A program made the translations under genes and the position numbers. A DNA stretch of 64,000 bases from Ehretia macrophylla (lineage: Eukaryota; Streptophyta; Magnoliopsida; Boraginales; Ehretiaceae), in contig CM075765.1 of assembly GCA_037974665.1 (NCBI GenBank), positions 61,716,247 through 61,780,246 on the forward strand. Reading direction: 5' to 3'. Shown here piece after piece: positions 46,806-57,848 of the stretch. Position 1 is the first letter of the stretch. The number at the start of each line of letters is the position of its first letter. Under the pieces are notes generated by a model. That model saw nothing but the letters and a program-made list of their open reading frames with translations. It was not told where the DNA came from and ran no database searches.

Positions 46806-49543
46806 TGTGATACTCCAAACCCGGCATGCATTTAATAGCATTTGACTGCATTTAATTAAGTGTTTAATTAGTTAATCATCAATTTTTGCACTATTTTGAT
46901 ATTTCTTTTAAAAGCATTCAATAATTTTTATATTGATTAATTAAAAGATTATTACCTATTTCTATTATTTATAGTAATTAGATTTATTTTCTTGTATTTG
47001 ATTAAGTGTCATCTTAAATGTTAGTATTTGATTACGTGTTTATATTAACTTGTTTATTCGTATCTTAGCATTAACTTCATAATTCTTTAAAATATTATAG
47101 AAATAGTTAAATTATTTATTTTTAAATGAATATTGATTATTTTGATTATTTTAATAATCGGTTTTAATTTTCTTGCATTTAATTACTCGGTTTTTAATTA
47201 AATGAAAAAGTAGCTTCGAGCCCGGAGTGAATTTTGAACTATGTTACTTTTCAAAAATTATATTTTTTTTCTATTCCATAATATTTAGGTGTTATTCGTT
47301 CTTCGTCATTTTGTGCATAGCATATCGAGAGCGATAGTTAGGAAATGATTTCTAGTCCTCAGCAAATAGTGAAAACCAGTATTTAGTGTTTTAATTTTAG
47401 TATTTTAGTTGTTGTTAACTATAATTAAATTTGTATTAGTTGATTTAGCCTTAAAATGCAAGAAATAAGCTACTTTGACCAACTTAAGTGAACTTTGACC
47501 AAGACTTTGACCATTTGACTTGTTGTCATCTTTTTAAATAGCATGAAATAGAAAACAAAACAAATAAAAGCTGAAAAAAAGATGGGAGGCCAAAAATACA
47601 AGGGAAAAAGAAAAAAAAGATTTCAACTTCAAATCTTTAAATCTTCGCGAGAACTTGCACGGGGTTGTTTTCGGGGCTTCCAACGCTGTTTTCCTAGCAT
47701 CTAAGTTGAGGGTTTCATCGTTATTTGTGCATTTGAAATTATTATGTCTAAACTTTAATTTTTGGAAATTATGCATAGATCGTTATTTTATCCGTTTTGA
47801 TACTTGAAGAATGTTCCTTGACAATTGTAGATTATGTATTTGTAGCTTTTTAGCCTTTTATACGGTCAAATATAGCAATTGCAATTTAAAATGCGAATGG
47901 AATAGTAAAATGTGAATAGTAAATCCCTGTTTCGTAAAAGTTGCTCTGTTTTGCATTCTGTTGATGTAGAAAGATGCTAGATATGTTAGAATGCTTAAAT
48001 GTATGGTTTAATTGGATTATGTAATGAAAAACGGAGAAAAATGGCTTGGTACATGTTAGGGTCGTTCCGGTCGAGTTTGGCATTTTATCGTTTTGCGTGA
48101 AGGCATTGTCGTAGTATGCCATGGAAGTACTTTTGGTGCAGTTATGACATTGGTTGAGTGATCGGTTGAGGTAGCTATGGTTCAAACAAGCAAAGGGAAA
48201 AATCGGGGCTTTACAAGAATTCTAGGGTAAAGTAGGATTTCGCGGCCTTTAGACGTGTCTTATGGTGACCTAGGAGGAATGGTGAAGTCGGTTTCCAAAA
48301 CTCGTAGCTCGTTTGGAAGTAGTAGCATTTAGAAAGTTGGGGTCATTTAGTGTTTTAGTTGATTTTTATAATGCTTGCTTATATAATGCTTATTGTGGAT
48401 TATTATGCTCATTATACTTGATTATGATTGAATTGTATATCAATTGTTGATAATGCTTGTTAGTGTTGTTCTTGTTATTTTATTGATTGTAAATGCTTAT
48501 TGTATCGCATGTTGTTACTAACCTACACTTCAGTGCCTTGCTCGATTATCGTTATATTCTCTGTATTGCATTGCATTGCGTCAGGCGCGTGAGTCACGAG
48601 CCTCTCTGGGTAGTCTCGGGCTGCCAGGGTTGGTTGCTCTAGCTCCGTGTCCTATTCCCGTTCTCACTTGGGTTGCCGCCCAGGGAGTTTTGGGTCGTAG
48701 AATTGACAGAGTATGTCCGGAGTACTTTAACGGAAGTTATAAGGTGGGTGAGCCGGCGCGTCATCGTTAGAGTCATCGAAATCATGATCGGTATATTACT
48801 CGTTCGAGTGAACTGTAGCCTTCAAAGTATGGTATAACTTTGAATGGTTGTGTTAGTGCTTTCTTTAATTGTTTATTGCATTGTCGTTTACATTGAATGC
48901 TTTCTTATTGATTATATTGCTTAACTGTACCTATTTGCATTGCACGACTTTCTTTCTCTCCACCTCGATATCTATTTCGCCCTCACTGAGTATACTTGTT
49001 GAGTATACTCACTCCTGACCACCACATTTCAGGAAATGCCATGTTAGCTGGAAAGTTCGTGGTTACGCGAAAGATCATGATTGAAGAGTTATCTTGCGTG
49101 TTATGTGGCTGAGTTGTAGAAAGATGCAAAGATGTATGTTTTCATGTATTGTATGTATTTAGTGTTAAAGGATATGTAATTAACTTAACTAGGTTTATTA
49201 GAATGGTATGATAGTTTATTTTATGCGATAGGTTAGTATAGTTTAATTGCCAAGCTTGAATGTACTTGTCAAAGATGAGAAGAGATATGTTAGCTTTTAA
49301 ACTGGAAATGTATATTTACTTGTGTTCGCTTGTTGAGAACCAAGGCTCAGATGGCCTTGAGGTGTTTGTATAGTTGGACACAGTGCTGGTCCACTTATAT
49401 GCTATTGCAAGTTTTTACATTTTGCCTAGAAACAGGGGAGACTCCTTTCGTCTTTCCCTAAATTTTATGCCCTGGTTTGGAATTGGGTTGTGATTAGATT
49501 GATTGATAGAACTTCCGGTCTCGAGAGGGATCGGGGTGTTACA
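46806..49543 (+). repeat. LARD-3 3' LTR
   Basis: Uninterrupted 2.74-kb LTR. Hairpin I is at 48708-48728 and hairpin II around 48988-49010. It ends beside TSD GCACT. Confidence 0.9.
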
Positions 49544-49548
49544 GCACT

Positions 49549-50600
49549 GACCACTATTCCATAGATAGCATAGAGCTCTTACACAGTGCCTAATAGGCTA
49601 GCTTCACTATAAAGGCTTGATTTACCCGTAGGAAAAGTTGAATCGGAATCTTTGTCACTCAAAGATTCGCTTTCCCTTCTGACTATGCTTTCCGGGGCTT
49701 TCAATAGCTTTACCATGAAAGAGAAAGAAGATGTGACCAAGAAGGGCTTGAGTTGAATGAATGGCTCCTACTGAATCAACCGAGAGTTCAAGAGATAAGG
49801 ATGAGGATCCAGATTAACTTCTTGAAGAGGGAATAACAGGCGCAAGGGAAATGTTTGCTTTAGGAGTAAGTACCAGGTTCAAGTCTTCTTAGGATTCTAC
49901 TGGAACTGTCTTATATTAATCTAAAGGGTTTTCACCGAGAGCAAGAGTCATTCATGCTCTGTAGCTGGAATAGATAGATTCAAGGGGCGAAGGGAAAGCG
50001 AACCGGTCAACCTAACGACATAAAAGATTTGAACTCACAAGAGAGCGGGAAGAGTCGATTTGAACAAAAAAAGCTTATTCCATTTTGAACAAGCGCTAAA
50101 GAAGTGACTCTATGTGGAATCGATCGCCCTACTTCTTTATTCATTACCGCGTTGGGCCGGAATCAAAACAACTTTTTAAAAAAGGATACCACCAAACCTG
50201 ACTGAACCCACCACTACCCGTAAGCCGTTACTGCTATAGAAGAGCAAGAATCATACTTTTTCTTCTTCGCTTGCCGAACATGAATTCTTTGATTCAAGAT
50301 CCCCTTGCCTTACGCCCTGTCTTGAAACTAGAGTTCAAGTAATCATCTACCTTTCTGCAAGACAAAGATTTCATTGAGCCTAGCTCGCCCAAGAGTACTT
50401 TTGGAGAGTTGACCGAAGCCCTTCCATCTGCTCTGAAGTAGGACGGACTTTCAAGTCAAGCGAAACTCTTTTATCTAAATAAGGTGAAAAGTGATTTCGT
50501 TGCTAAAGCCCTTTTTATTCTATTAGATAGCCTAAATGAGAAAGAAAACGAATGCGTGTTAGTGCAACGTCTTTGAGGTTACACAAAACAAAACCAGAGC
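49549..50600. other. Mitochondrial-like DNA (NUMT candidate), right piece
   Basis: Continues 36229-36569. Balanced base composition, with many AAGAAG, CTTTC and CAAGAG-type words as in angiosperm mitochondrial spacers. I find no exon of a known mitochondrial gene and no convincing tRNA. The right border with plastid DNA is not sharp by eye (about 50590-50650). Confidence 0.5.
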
Positions 50601-50639
50601 CAAAAAGAGAAATTGTTTAATCTGGCAAAGGATTCTACC

Positions 50640-50954
50640 AAGGGAATTTTGTAAAATTCATTTTGGATTGTACAAGAAAGGAATTCCATTTGTGTATGTG
50701 CAGCCCCAAAACCTATGGTACTCTATTCCATTACACGGATCGGGAACGATTGAAAAACCAGACCCGTATTTCTTGGAATACTAAAATAGAAAATGTTACC
50801 AATAGTTGTACTAATCCACCCGCATATGTCTTTCTTTCTCCTACCAAAAGGAAAAAAAATGAAATAAAGATCCCCTTTCTTTGGGAATGAAATTCTGCCC
50901 CTGGCCCCCTTTCGTAAAATGGGCGAGATGAATTGATGCATTTATTGGATCCAT
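50640..50954. other. Plastid psbM-trnD spacer remnant
   Basis: Sequence leading into trnD with features of the plastid spacer (GATCGGGAACGATTGAAAAAC; CCACCCGCATATGTCTTTC). No gene is present; the overlapping ORFs of 72-75 codons are accidental. Assignment is by recall and colinearity. Confidence 0.6.
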
Positions 50955-51028
50955 TGGGACTGATGGGGCTCGAACCCGCAGTTTCCGCCTTGATAGGCCG
51001 GTGCTTTGACCAATTGAACTACAATCCC
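50955..51028 (-). tRNA. trnD-GUC: trnD-GUC, plastid-derived, decayed
   Basis: Minus-strand sequence runs GGGATTGTAGTTCAATTGG...GGTTCGAGCCCCATCAGTCCC and folds as plastid tRNA-Asp. The anticodon loop reads CTATCAA instead of CTGTCAA, turning the anticodon from GUC to AUC, and the anticodon stem has a G-G mismatch (CCGGC opposite GGCGG). A nuclear pseudogene copy. Confidence 0.9.
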
Positions 51029-51133
51029 AGAGAAATCCTATCTAGCAGAAAATTTGATTCTTTTTTATCTCCGTATCAGATATTTCTGAAGGACAAGGGG
51101 GTTATAGCACCTCATTGTAGATTGGCGAATTAT

Positions 51134-51217
51134 TGGGTCGAGCAGGATTTGAACCAGCGTAGACATATTGCCAACAAATTTACGGTCCATCCCCATTAAC
51201 CGCTCGGGCATCGACCC
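51134..51217 (-). tRNA. trnY-GUA: trnY-GUA, plastid-derived, decayed
   Basis: 84-base class II tRNA with a long variable arm, starting GGGTCGATGCCCGAGCGG on the minus strand. Anticodon GUA is kept, but the preceding universally conserved U33 is C (loop CCGTAAA), and the anticodon stem has transitions weakening it. Order trnD-trnY-trnE is as in plastid genomes. Confidence 0.92.
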
Positions 51218-51276
51218 AGGAAGAAGAAATTTTAGGCTTATTGGTAATCCATGATCAACTTCCTTTCGTAGTACCC

Positions 51277-51349
51277 TACCCCCAGGGGAAGTCGAATCGT
51301 CGCTGCCTCCTTGAAAGAGAGATGTCTTGAACCACTAGACGATGGAGGC
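51277..51349 (-). tRNA. trnE-UUC: trnE-UUC, plastid-derived, decayed
   Basis: 73 bases on the minus strand, with anticodon loop CTTTCAA (UUC) and CCTCCATCGTCTAGTGGTTC at the 5' end. In plastids this tRNA also supplies glutamate for chlorophyll synthesis. A change in the T-arm (CGACGATTCG in place of a CGGGGATTCG-type arm) and a C-to-T change in the acceptor stem indicate decay. Confidence 0.92.
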
Positions 51350-52081
51350 CTACTTATCCAACCGCGATCATACTATAATCATAGTATGAACAGTTTTTTG
51401 AAATTGTCAATATAAAGGAATGGTATGATTAAATCCAATGGATCTTTTCATTTCTCATAATTGTATAGAATTTTTTGATTCATCATTTATATTCTTGAAT
51501 CATTCATTACAACCGCCATTATCATTCTATATAGAAATATATATTATTTTCTAAAAAAATAATAAATACAAAAAATAGAAATCATACGCAGGATAGGATT
51601 TTTTAAGGGAATGGTTGGTCTGCCAGAAAAGAAAAAGCTTTTTTAAAGATATTCTTATCTCACACTAAGATAGGAAATTAACAAATGATAAATCTAGTAA
51701 GCGAGATCAAGAAGTTATTGAAAATGGTTTAATTTAGTTCGGGGAACAAGTAGAATCTCTTATCACACGATTCGATGAAATATCTTGAAATTTATGTCGA
51801 ATTGGTAGGTGCACATGTATTAATCAAGTGAATTTTGTTCTAATGGGGATCAATTCAATATCAATAAAAGAAAAGCAATTAGGGTTAGTCTTGAACCAAT
51901 TCATTACATTTGATTTTACTCTAGGCTTGTTTCTAGGTAAATATATTTTTTATTCAAGAATGGACCGCCAGCCACTATGAGTCTACTGTATGTACATATG
52001 GATATATACTTATGTATATAATATATGTACATATAGATCTTTTTTCCACACAGTGACTACTTCAGGAATTAAATCAAATAG
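51350..52081. other. Plastid trnE-trnT spacer
   Basis: AT-rich plastid spacer containing short palindromic TATATGTACATATA-type runs (51990-52035). No gene is seen. It keeps plastid order between trnE and trnT. Confidence 0.75.
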
Positions 52082-52153
52082 GCCCTTTTAACTCTGTGAT
52101 AGAGTAACGCCATGGTAAGGAGTAAGTCATCAGTTCAAATCCGATAAGGGGCT
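52082..52153 (+). tRNA. trnT-GGU: trnT-GGU, plastid-derived, decayed
   Basis: 72 bases on the plus strand, GCCCTTTTAACTCTGTGATA...GATAAGGGGCT. The anticodon GGU in CATGGTAAG is kept. Differences from the usual plastid gene lie in the D-arm (GTGATAGAG), the anticodon stem (AAGGAGT) and the T-arm (ATCAGTTC), all of which weaken pairing. Confidence 0.92.
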
Positions 52154-53482
52154 TTGGTTTTTCATAAAACTCCAGGCGTAGTATTCATATTTGAAGGGAG
52201 AATAGATATATTATTAATATTTGTAATAAAATAAAAAAGTAACTAACTGGATAATACGTTATCATTATACTGAGTTATAGTATAGTAGTTATAAAGTTGA
52301 ATATTTGTTCAATAAATTTGAATTATTATGAATAATGTTAAGTTTCCTCTTGAATCAGCAAATATTCTTATTTTCCATTATCCCAATCAATCTATTGTAA
52401 AGATTAGAAATCAACAAAAGAAAAAGTAAGTAGACCTGACCTATTGAATCATCACTATATCAGCTATTCTGATATTAAAATTCGATAGAGATGAAATTCG
52501 AATAGTTGACCCCCTTTTTTTAATTTCATTTCTTTGGACTCCGCAAGAATTGTCGATATTTCTGATTAAATCTTCTTGTTCCTAGATTTTCTATAGGACA
52601 AAATTGTTATTTCGTTCCTCCACAGAGAAACGTTTCTTACAAGCCAAAACAAAAAAATCATTTCCACTATCTTTCTTTGATTTTTGATTACAGATCAAGA
52701 TGAATTTTTATCTATGTAAGTATATGTATATCTCTCAGATAGTGGCTTCATGTACCAACAAAGATTTCTAAATCGCTGCAGACGAGATTTTTGTTCCAAG
52801 AGTGGGATGCAAGAAAAAGACTTTCATTTCCAGTCTCATATTTTATTTATTTTAGTGAATTTAAGGAAAAAATAGTAAATTCTCTCTTTTTCTAACAAAT
52901 AAAAATAAATAGAAAAATATTCTATTCAAAGTGTCTTTTTTGGCTTCGACCTGCAGAAAGATATACTATAGAGTTTTAGAGTTATCTAAAGGAAATAGAG
53001 ATATAATAAAGAAGACACTAAAAGAAAATGAAAAAATAAATTAATAAATTTTTTTAATAATTTAGTATCCATAGAAATTAGAAGAATCTATAAATAGCTT
53101 TATGGTTCTCAATCTCATGAACAAGATCTAACAATAACATTTCTTAATAGAACAGGGGGGATAGGTATGAGGATCAGTTGTTAGTAAAAGGGGGGATCGC
53201 TTGTTCCTTGAACAGTTCTTTCCAAAGATTCATCTATCTTGAGTCATAAAAAGACAATTCATGGTTCAAATGCTTAGTCAAAAGAAAGGAATAATCAAAT
53301 TGACTTCATGGATTTACCTAGGCCAGTTTATGGACCACTAAATAATTTTTATCTTCGAAACCCATTGGAAGGGGCAGTGCAAGAGAAATCAAATAGAAAT
53401 GATCGAATCTTTATCTTCGGATGCCCTGAAAATGCTATGAGGTGCTCAAAAATGGTCAAAGTAGTTGAATAGGAGGATCACT
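52154..53482 (+). other. Plastid trnT-psbD spacer (psbD upstream region)
   Basis: The long AT-rich region that precedes psbD in plastid genomes. It includes the light-responsive promoter remnant (separate entry) and, just upstream of psbD, AGGAGGATCACT, which retains a ribosome-binding-like AGGAGG at 53471-53476. Confidence 0.75.
52423..52475 (+). promoter_or_regulatory. Remnant of the psbD blue-light-responsive promoter
   Basis: AAAGTAAGTAGACCTGAC at 52423-52440 matches the AAG-box region known upstream of psbD, and TATTCT at 52465-52470 corresponds to its -10 element. The spacing fits the plastid promoter as I recall it. In nuclear DNA it has no plastid polymerase to serve. Confidence 0.7.
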
Positions 53483-54539
<1,057 letters not shown>

Positions 54540-55052
54540 TGGAACTTTAGCTTTAGCTGGCCGTGCCCAAGAAACCATCGGTTTCGCTTGGTGGGCCGAG
54601 AATGCCCAACTTATCAATTTATCTGGTAAACTACTAGGGGCTCATGTAGCCCATGTTGGATTAATCATATTCTGGGCCGGAGCAATGAAGCTATTTGAAG
54701 TGGCTCATTTCATACCAGAGAAGCCTATGTATGAACAAGGATTAATTTTATTTCCCCACCTAGCTACTCTAGGTTGGGGGTAGGTCCTGGGGGGGAAGTT
54801 ATAGACACTTTTCCATACTTTGTATCTGGAGTACTTCATTTAATTTACTCCGCAGTATTAGGCTTTGGTGGTATTTATCATGCACTTCTGGGACCTGAAA
54901 CGCTTGAAGAATCTTTTCCATTCTTTGGTTATATGTGGAAAGATAGAAATAAAATGACCACAATTTTAGGTATTCACTTAATCTTGTTAGGTCTAGGTGT
55001 TATTCTTCGAGTATTCAAGGCTCTTTATTTTAGGGGCGTATATGATACCTGG

Positions 55053-57848
55053 TGTGATAACCCGAACCCGCCATGCATTTAATAGCACTTGATTGCATTT
55101 GATTAAATGTTTAATTAGTTAAATCAACCAATTTGCACTATTTTAATATTTCTCTTGGAAGCATTTAGTAGTTGTGTATTGAATAATTAAAAGATTATTA
55201 CCTATTTCTAATAATTATAGTAATTGAAATTCTTTTCTTGTGATTAATTAAGTGTTATCTTAAATGTTAGTGTTTAATTGTATTTGACTACGTGTTATAT
55301 TAACTTTCATTTGTATCTTAATATTGACTTCATAATTCTTTAAAATGTTCTAGAAATGGTTAAATTAATTAATTTAGATGAATATTGATTACCTTGATTG
55401 TTGTGATTATTTTTAATAATCGGTTTTGGTTGTCTTGCATTAAAATCACTCCGTTTTCAAATAAAAGATGAAAGTAACTCCGAGCCGGAGTAAATTTTAA
55501 ACTATGATACTTTCCAAAAATGATATATTTCTTAGATTCTTTGAGATCTAATTGTCACTTCTTTGTTGACGCAAAGTGCATAGCATATCGAGAGCGATAG
55601 GTAGAGAACGGTTTCTAGTCCTCAACAAATAGTGAAAACTAGTGTTTGGTGTCTTAAATTTTATATTTTAATTGATGTTAGCTAGAATTAATATTTCATT
55701 AGTTGTTTTACCTTTAAAATGCATAAAATAAGGCAATTTGACCAACTTAAGCTATTTTGACTAAGGCTTGACCATTTGACCAAAGGTTTGTCACCTTAAA
55801 TAAGCTAAAACAATGCAAAATATAAAAAAATAAAAGCTGAAAACAGAAACTAGCTAGGGCCGAAAATGGTAGGAGAGGAAAAAGAAAATTTTAACTTCAA
55901 TTCTTCGATTCTTCGCGTGAGCTTGCACGGGGTGGTTTTTGAGGCATCCTAGGAGGTTTTCCTTGCGTCTAGAAGTGTCAAAGGTGAGGGTTTCATCGTT
56001 ATTTGCGCATTTGAAAGTTTTATGCTTTAACTTTAATTTTTGGGTTTTATCCGTAGAATGTTATTTTGATCATTTTGAGGTTTATAGAATATTCTCTAGC
56101 AATCGTAGAACATGTCTTTATAGCTTTTTAACATTTTCTGTTGTTGAATATTGAAATTGAAATATAATTTGTTAATTAAATAGTAAAACATAAATAGTAA
56201 ACCCTTGAAATGATAAAGTTGCGCTGTTATGCTGTCTGTTGATGTGAAAAGGTGCTAGGTATGCTAAAATTTCTAAATGCATGATTTGTTTAGGTTGCGT
56301 AATGAAAAAAATGAGAAATATGCCTCGGTGAAAGTCGGGGTTGTTTAGGTCGAGTTTAGCGTTTTCTCATTTTGCGTGTTGGCATTGTTTCGGAAGGCCA
56401 TGGAAGCACTTTTGGTGCGATTATGGCATTTGTTGGGTGTTTCGTTAGTATAGTTGTAGTTCAAACGAGCAAAGGGAAAAATCGGGGCTTTGCGCGAATT
56501 CTAGGGTAAAGTAGGGTTTCGGGATCCTTAGACGTGCCTTATGGTGACCTAGGAGGATTGTCGAAGTCCGTTTCCAGAACTCGTGGCTCGTTTGGAAATG
56601 GTAGTGTTTTGATAGTTGGGGCAAATTTGGGATTTTGCTTGTTATCTTGATATTATGCCTATAGAATGCTTAGGGTTGCTTGATATACTTGTTTAATTGG
56701 TGTTATTGTTGCTTATTATTGCTTGTTATGCTTGAAAAGTTAGTTGAATGTTAGTATTGATTGTGATTGCTTGTTATCTCGTTTGTTGTCACTAGTTTGT
56801 ATTGTTGTGCTATCGCTCATTTATTGCCTTGTATCGAGTCTTGCATTGCATAGTGTCTCGCGCGTGAGTAATGGGCCTCTCTGGGTAGCCTCGGGTTGCC
56901 AGTGTTGGTTGCTCTAGCTCCGCTGCTATTCCCTTTTCTCGCTTGGGTTGCCTCCCAGGGAGATTTGGGTCGTAGATTGATGGATACTTCCGGGGTATTC
57001 CAAACTGGTGTTATAAGGTGGATGCGCGCTTATTGTCATCGTTGTCAACATCAAGCTCGAGATTGATGTATCGCTCGTGTAATGGTACATTGCTCGTATG
57101 AGTGAACCATAGCCTTCAAAGTGTGGTATAGCTTTGAATGGTTGTGTTAATGCTTTCAGTAATTGCTTATTGTTTTGATTGTTTGTTTTGATTGCTTAGT
57201 TATCAGTTATATTGCTTAACTGTCTTATTTGCATTGCACGACTTTCTTTCTCTCCAATTCGATATCTGTCTCGCCCTCACTGAGTATACGTGTTGTGTAT
57301 ACTCACTCCTCACCACCACATTTCAGGAAATGCCATGTTAGCTGGAAAGTTCGTGATTTCGTGAAAGTCCGTGCTTGAAGAGTTGTCCTGCGTGCCTATG
57401 TGACTTGAGTTGTCAAAGTTGTAAAGTTGTATGCTTTTATGTATTATATGTATTTAATGTTAAAAGGGATGTAATTTAAGTTTCATTAGATTATGCATTT
57501 AGTTAATGTAGCTTAACTTCAATGTATATTTGTAATGACAAAGGAAAAAAGATAAAAAAGTATGATAGTCTAGCTTATGAAATAGGTTGGTGTAGTTTAA
57601 TTGCTAAGCTTGAATGTATATTTACTTGTGATTTGCTTGTTGTGAACCAAGGCTCGGATGGCCTTGAGGTGGTTGAATGTTTGGACATGGTATTGGTCCA
57701 CTTATATGCTATCGCAGGTTTTACATTTCGCCTAGAAACAGGGGAGACTCCGTCCGTTTTCCCTGAAAATTATGCCCGGGTTTTGGTTTGGGTTGTGAAT
57801 AGATTGATTGTTAGAACTCCCGGTCTCGAGAGGGATCGGGGTGTTACA
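55053..57848 (+). repeat. LARD-4 5' LTR
   Basis: Contains AAAG|GTGAGGG near 55980, hairpin I at 56981-57002, hairpin II (9-bp perfect stem) at 57281-57305 and CATTTCAG|GAAATG near 57321-57332, followed by the LTR end and primer site. Confidence 0.93.
57281..57305 (+). other. Hairpin II of LTRs, LARD-4 copy
   Basis: TGAGTATAC, loop GTGTTGT, GTATACTCA: a perfect 9-bp stem about 20 bases before an acceptor-like TTTCAG. Other LTR families have a different stem at the same place: TGAGCAA/TTGCTCA (20369-20388, chromovirus), TGGGCAAC/GTTGCTCA (15378-15397 and 42724-42743), TGAGT/ACTCA (35495-35512). Confidence 0.75.

Larger units (their letters stand above)
36575..49543 (+). mobile_element. LARD-3: non-autonomous element carrying two nested solo LTRs
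   Basis: TSD GCACT (36570-36574, 49544-49548). 5' LTR 36575-44990 (2.75 kb after removing the 38781-44441 insertion), internal region 44991-46805, 3' LTR 46806-49543 (2.74 kb). LTR ends are TGTGATAC...GGGTGTTACA. Primer site TGGTATCATAGC is two bases inside the 5' LTR, and TTTTAAGGGGAGAAAGA precedes the 3' LTR. Plus-sense. Same family as LARD-1, the 8781 solo LTR and LARD-4. It is inserted in mitochondrial-like DNA. Confidence 0.92.
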
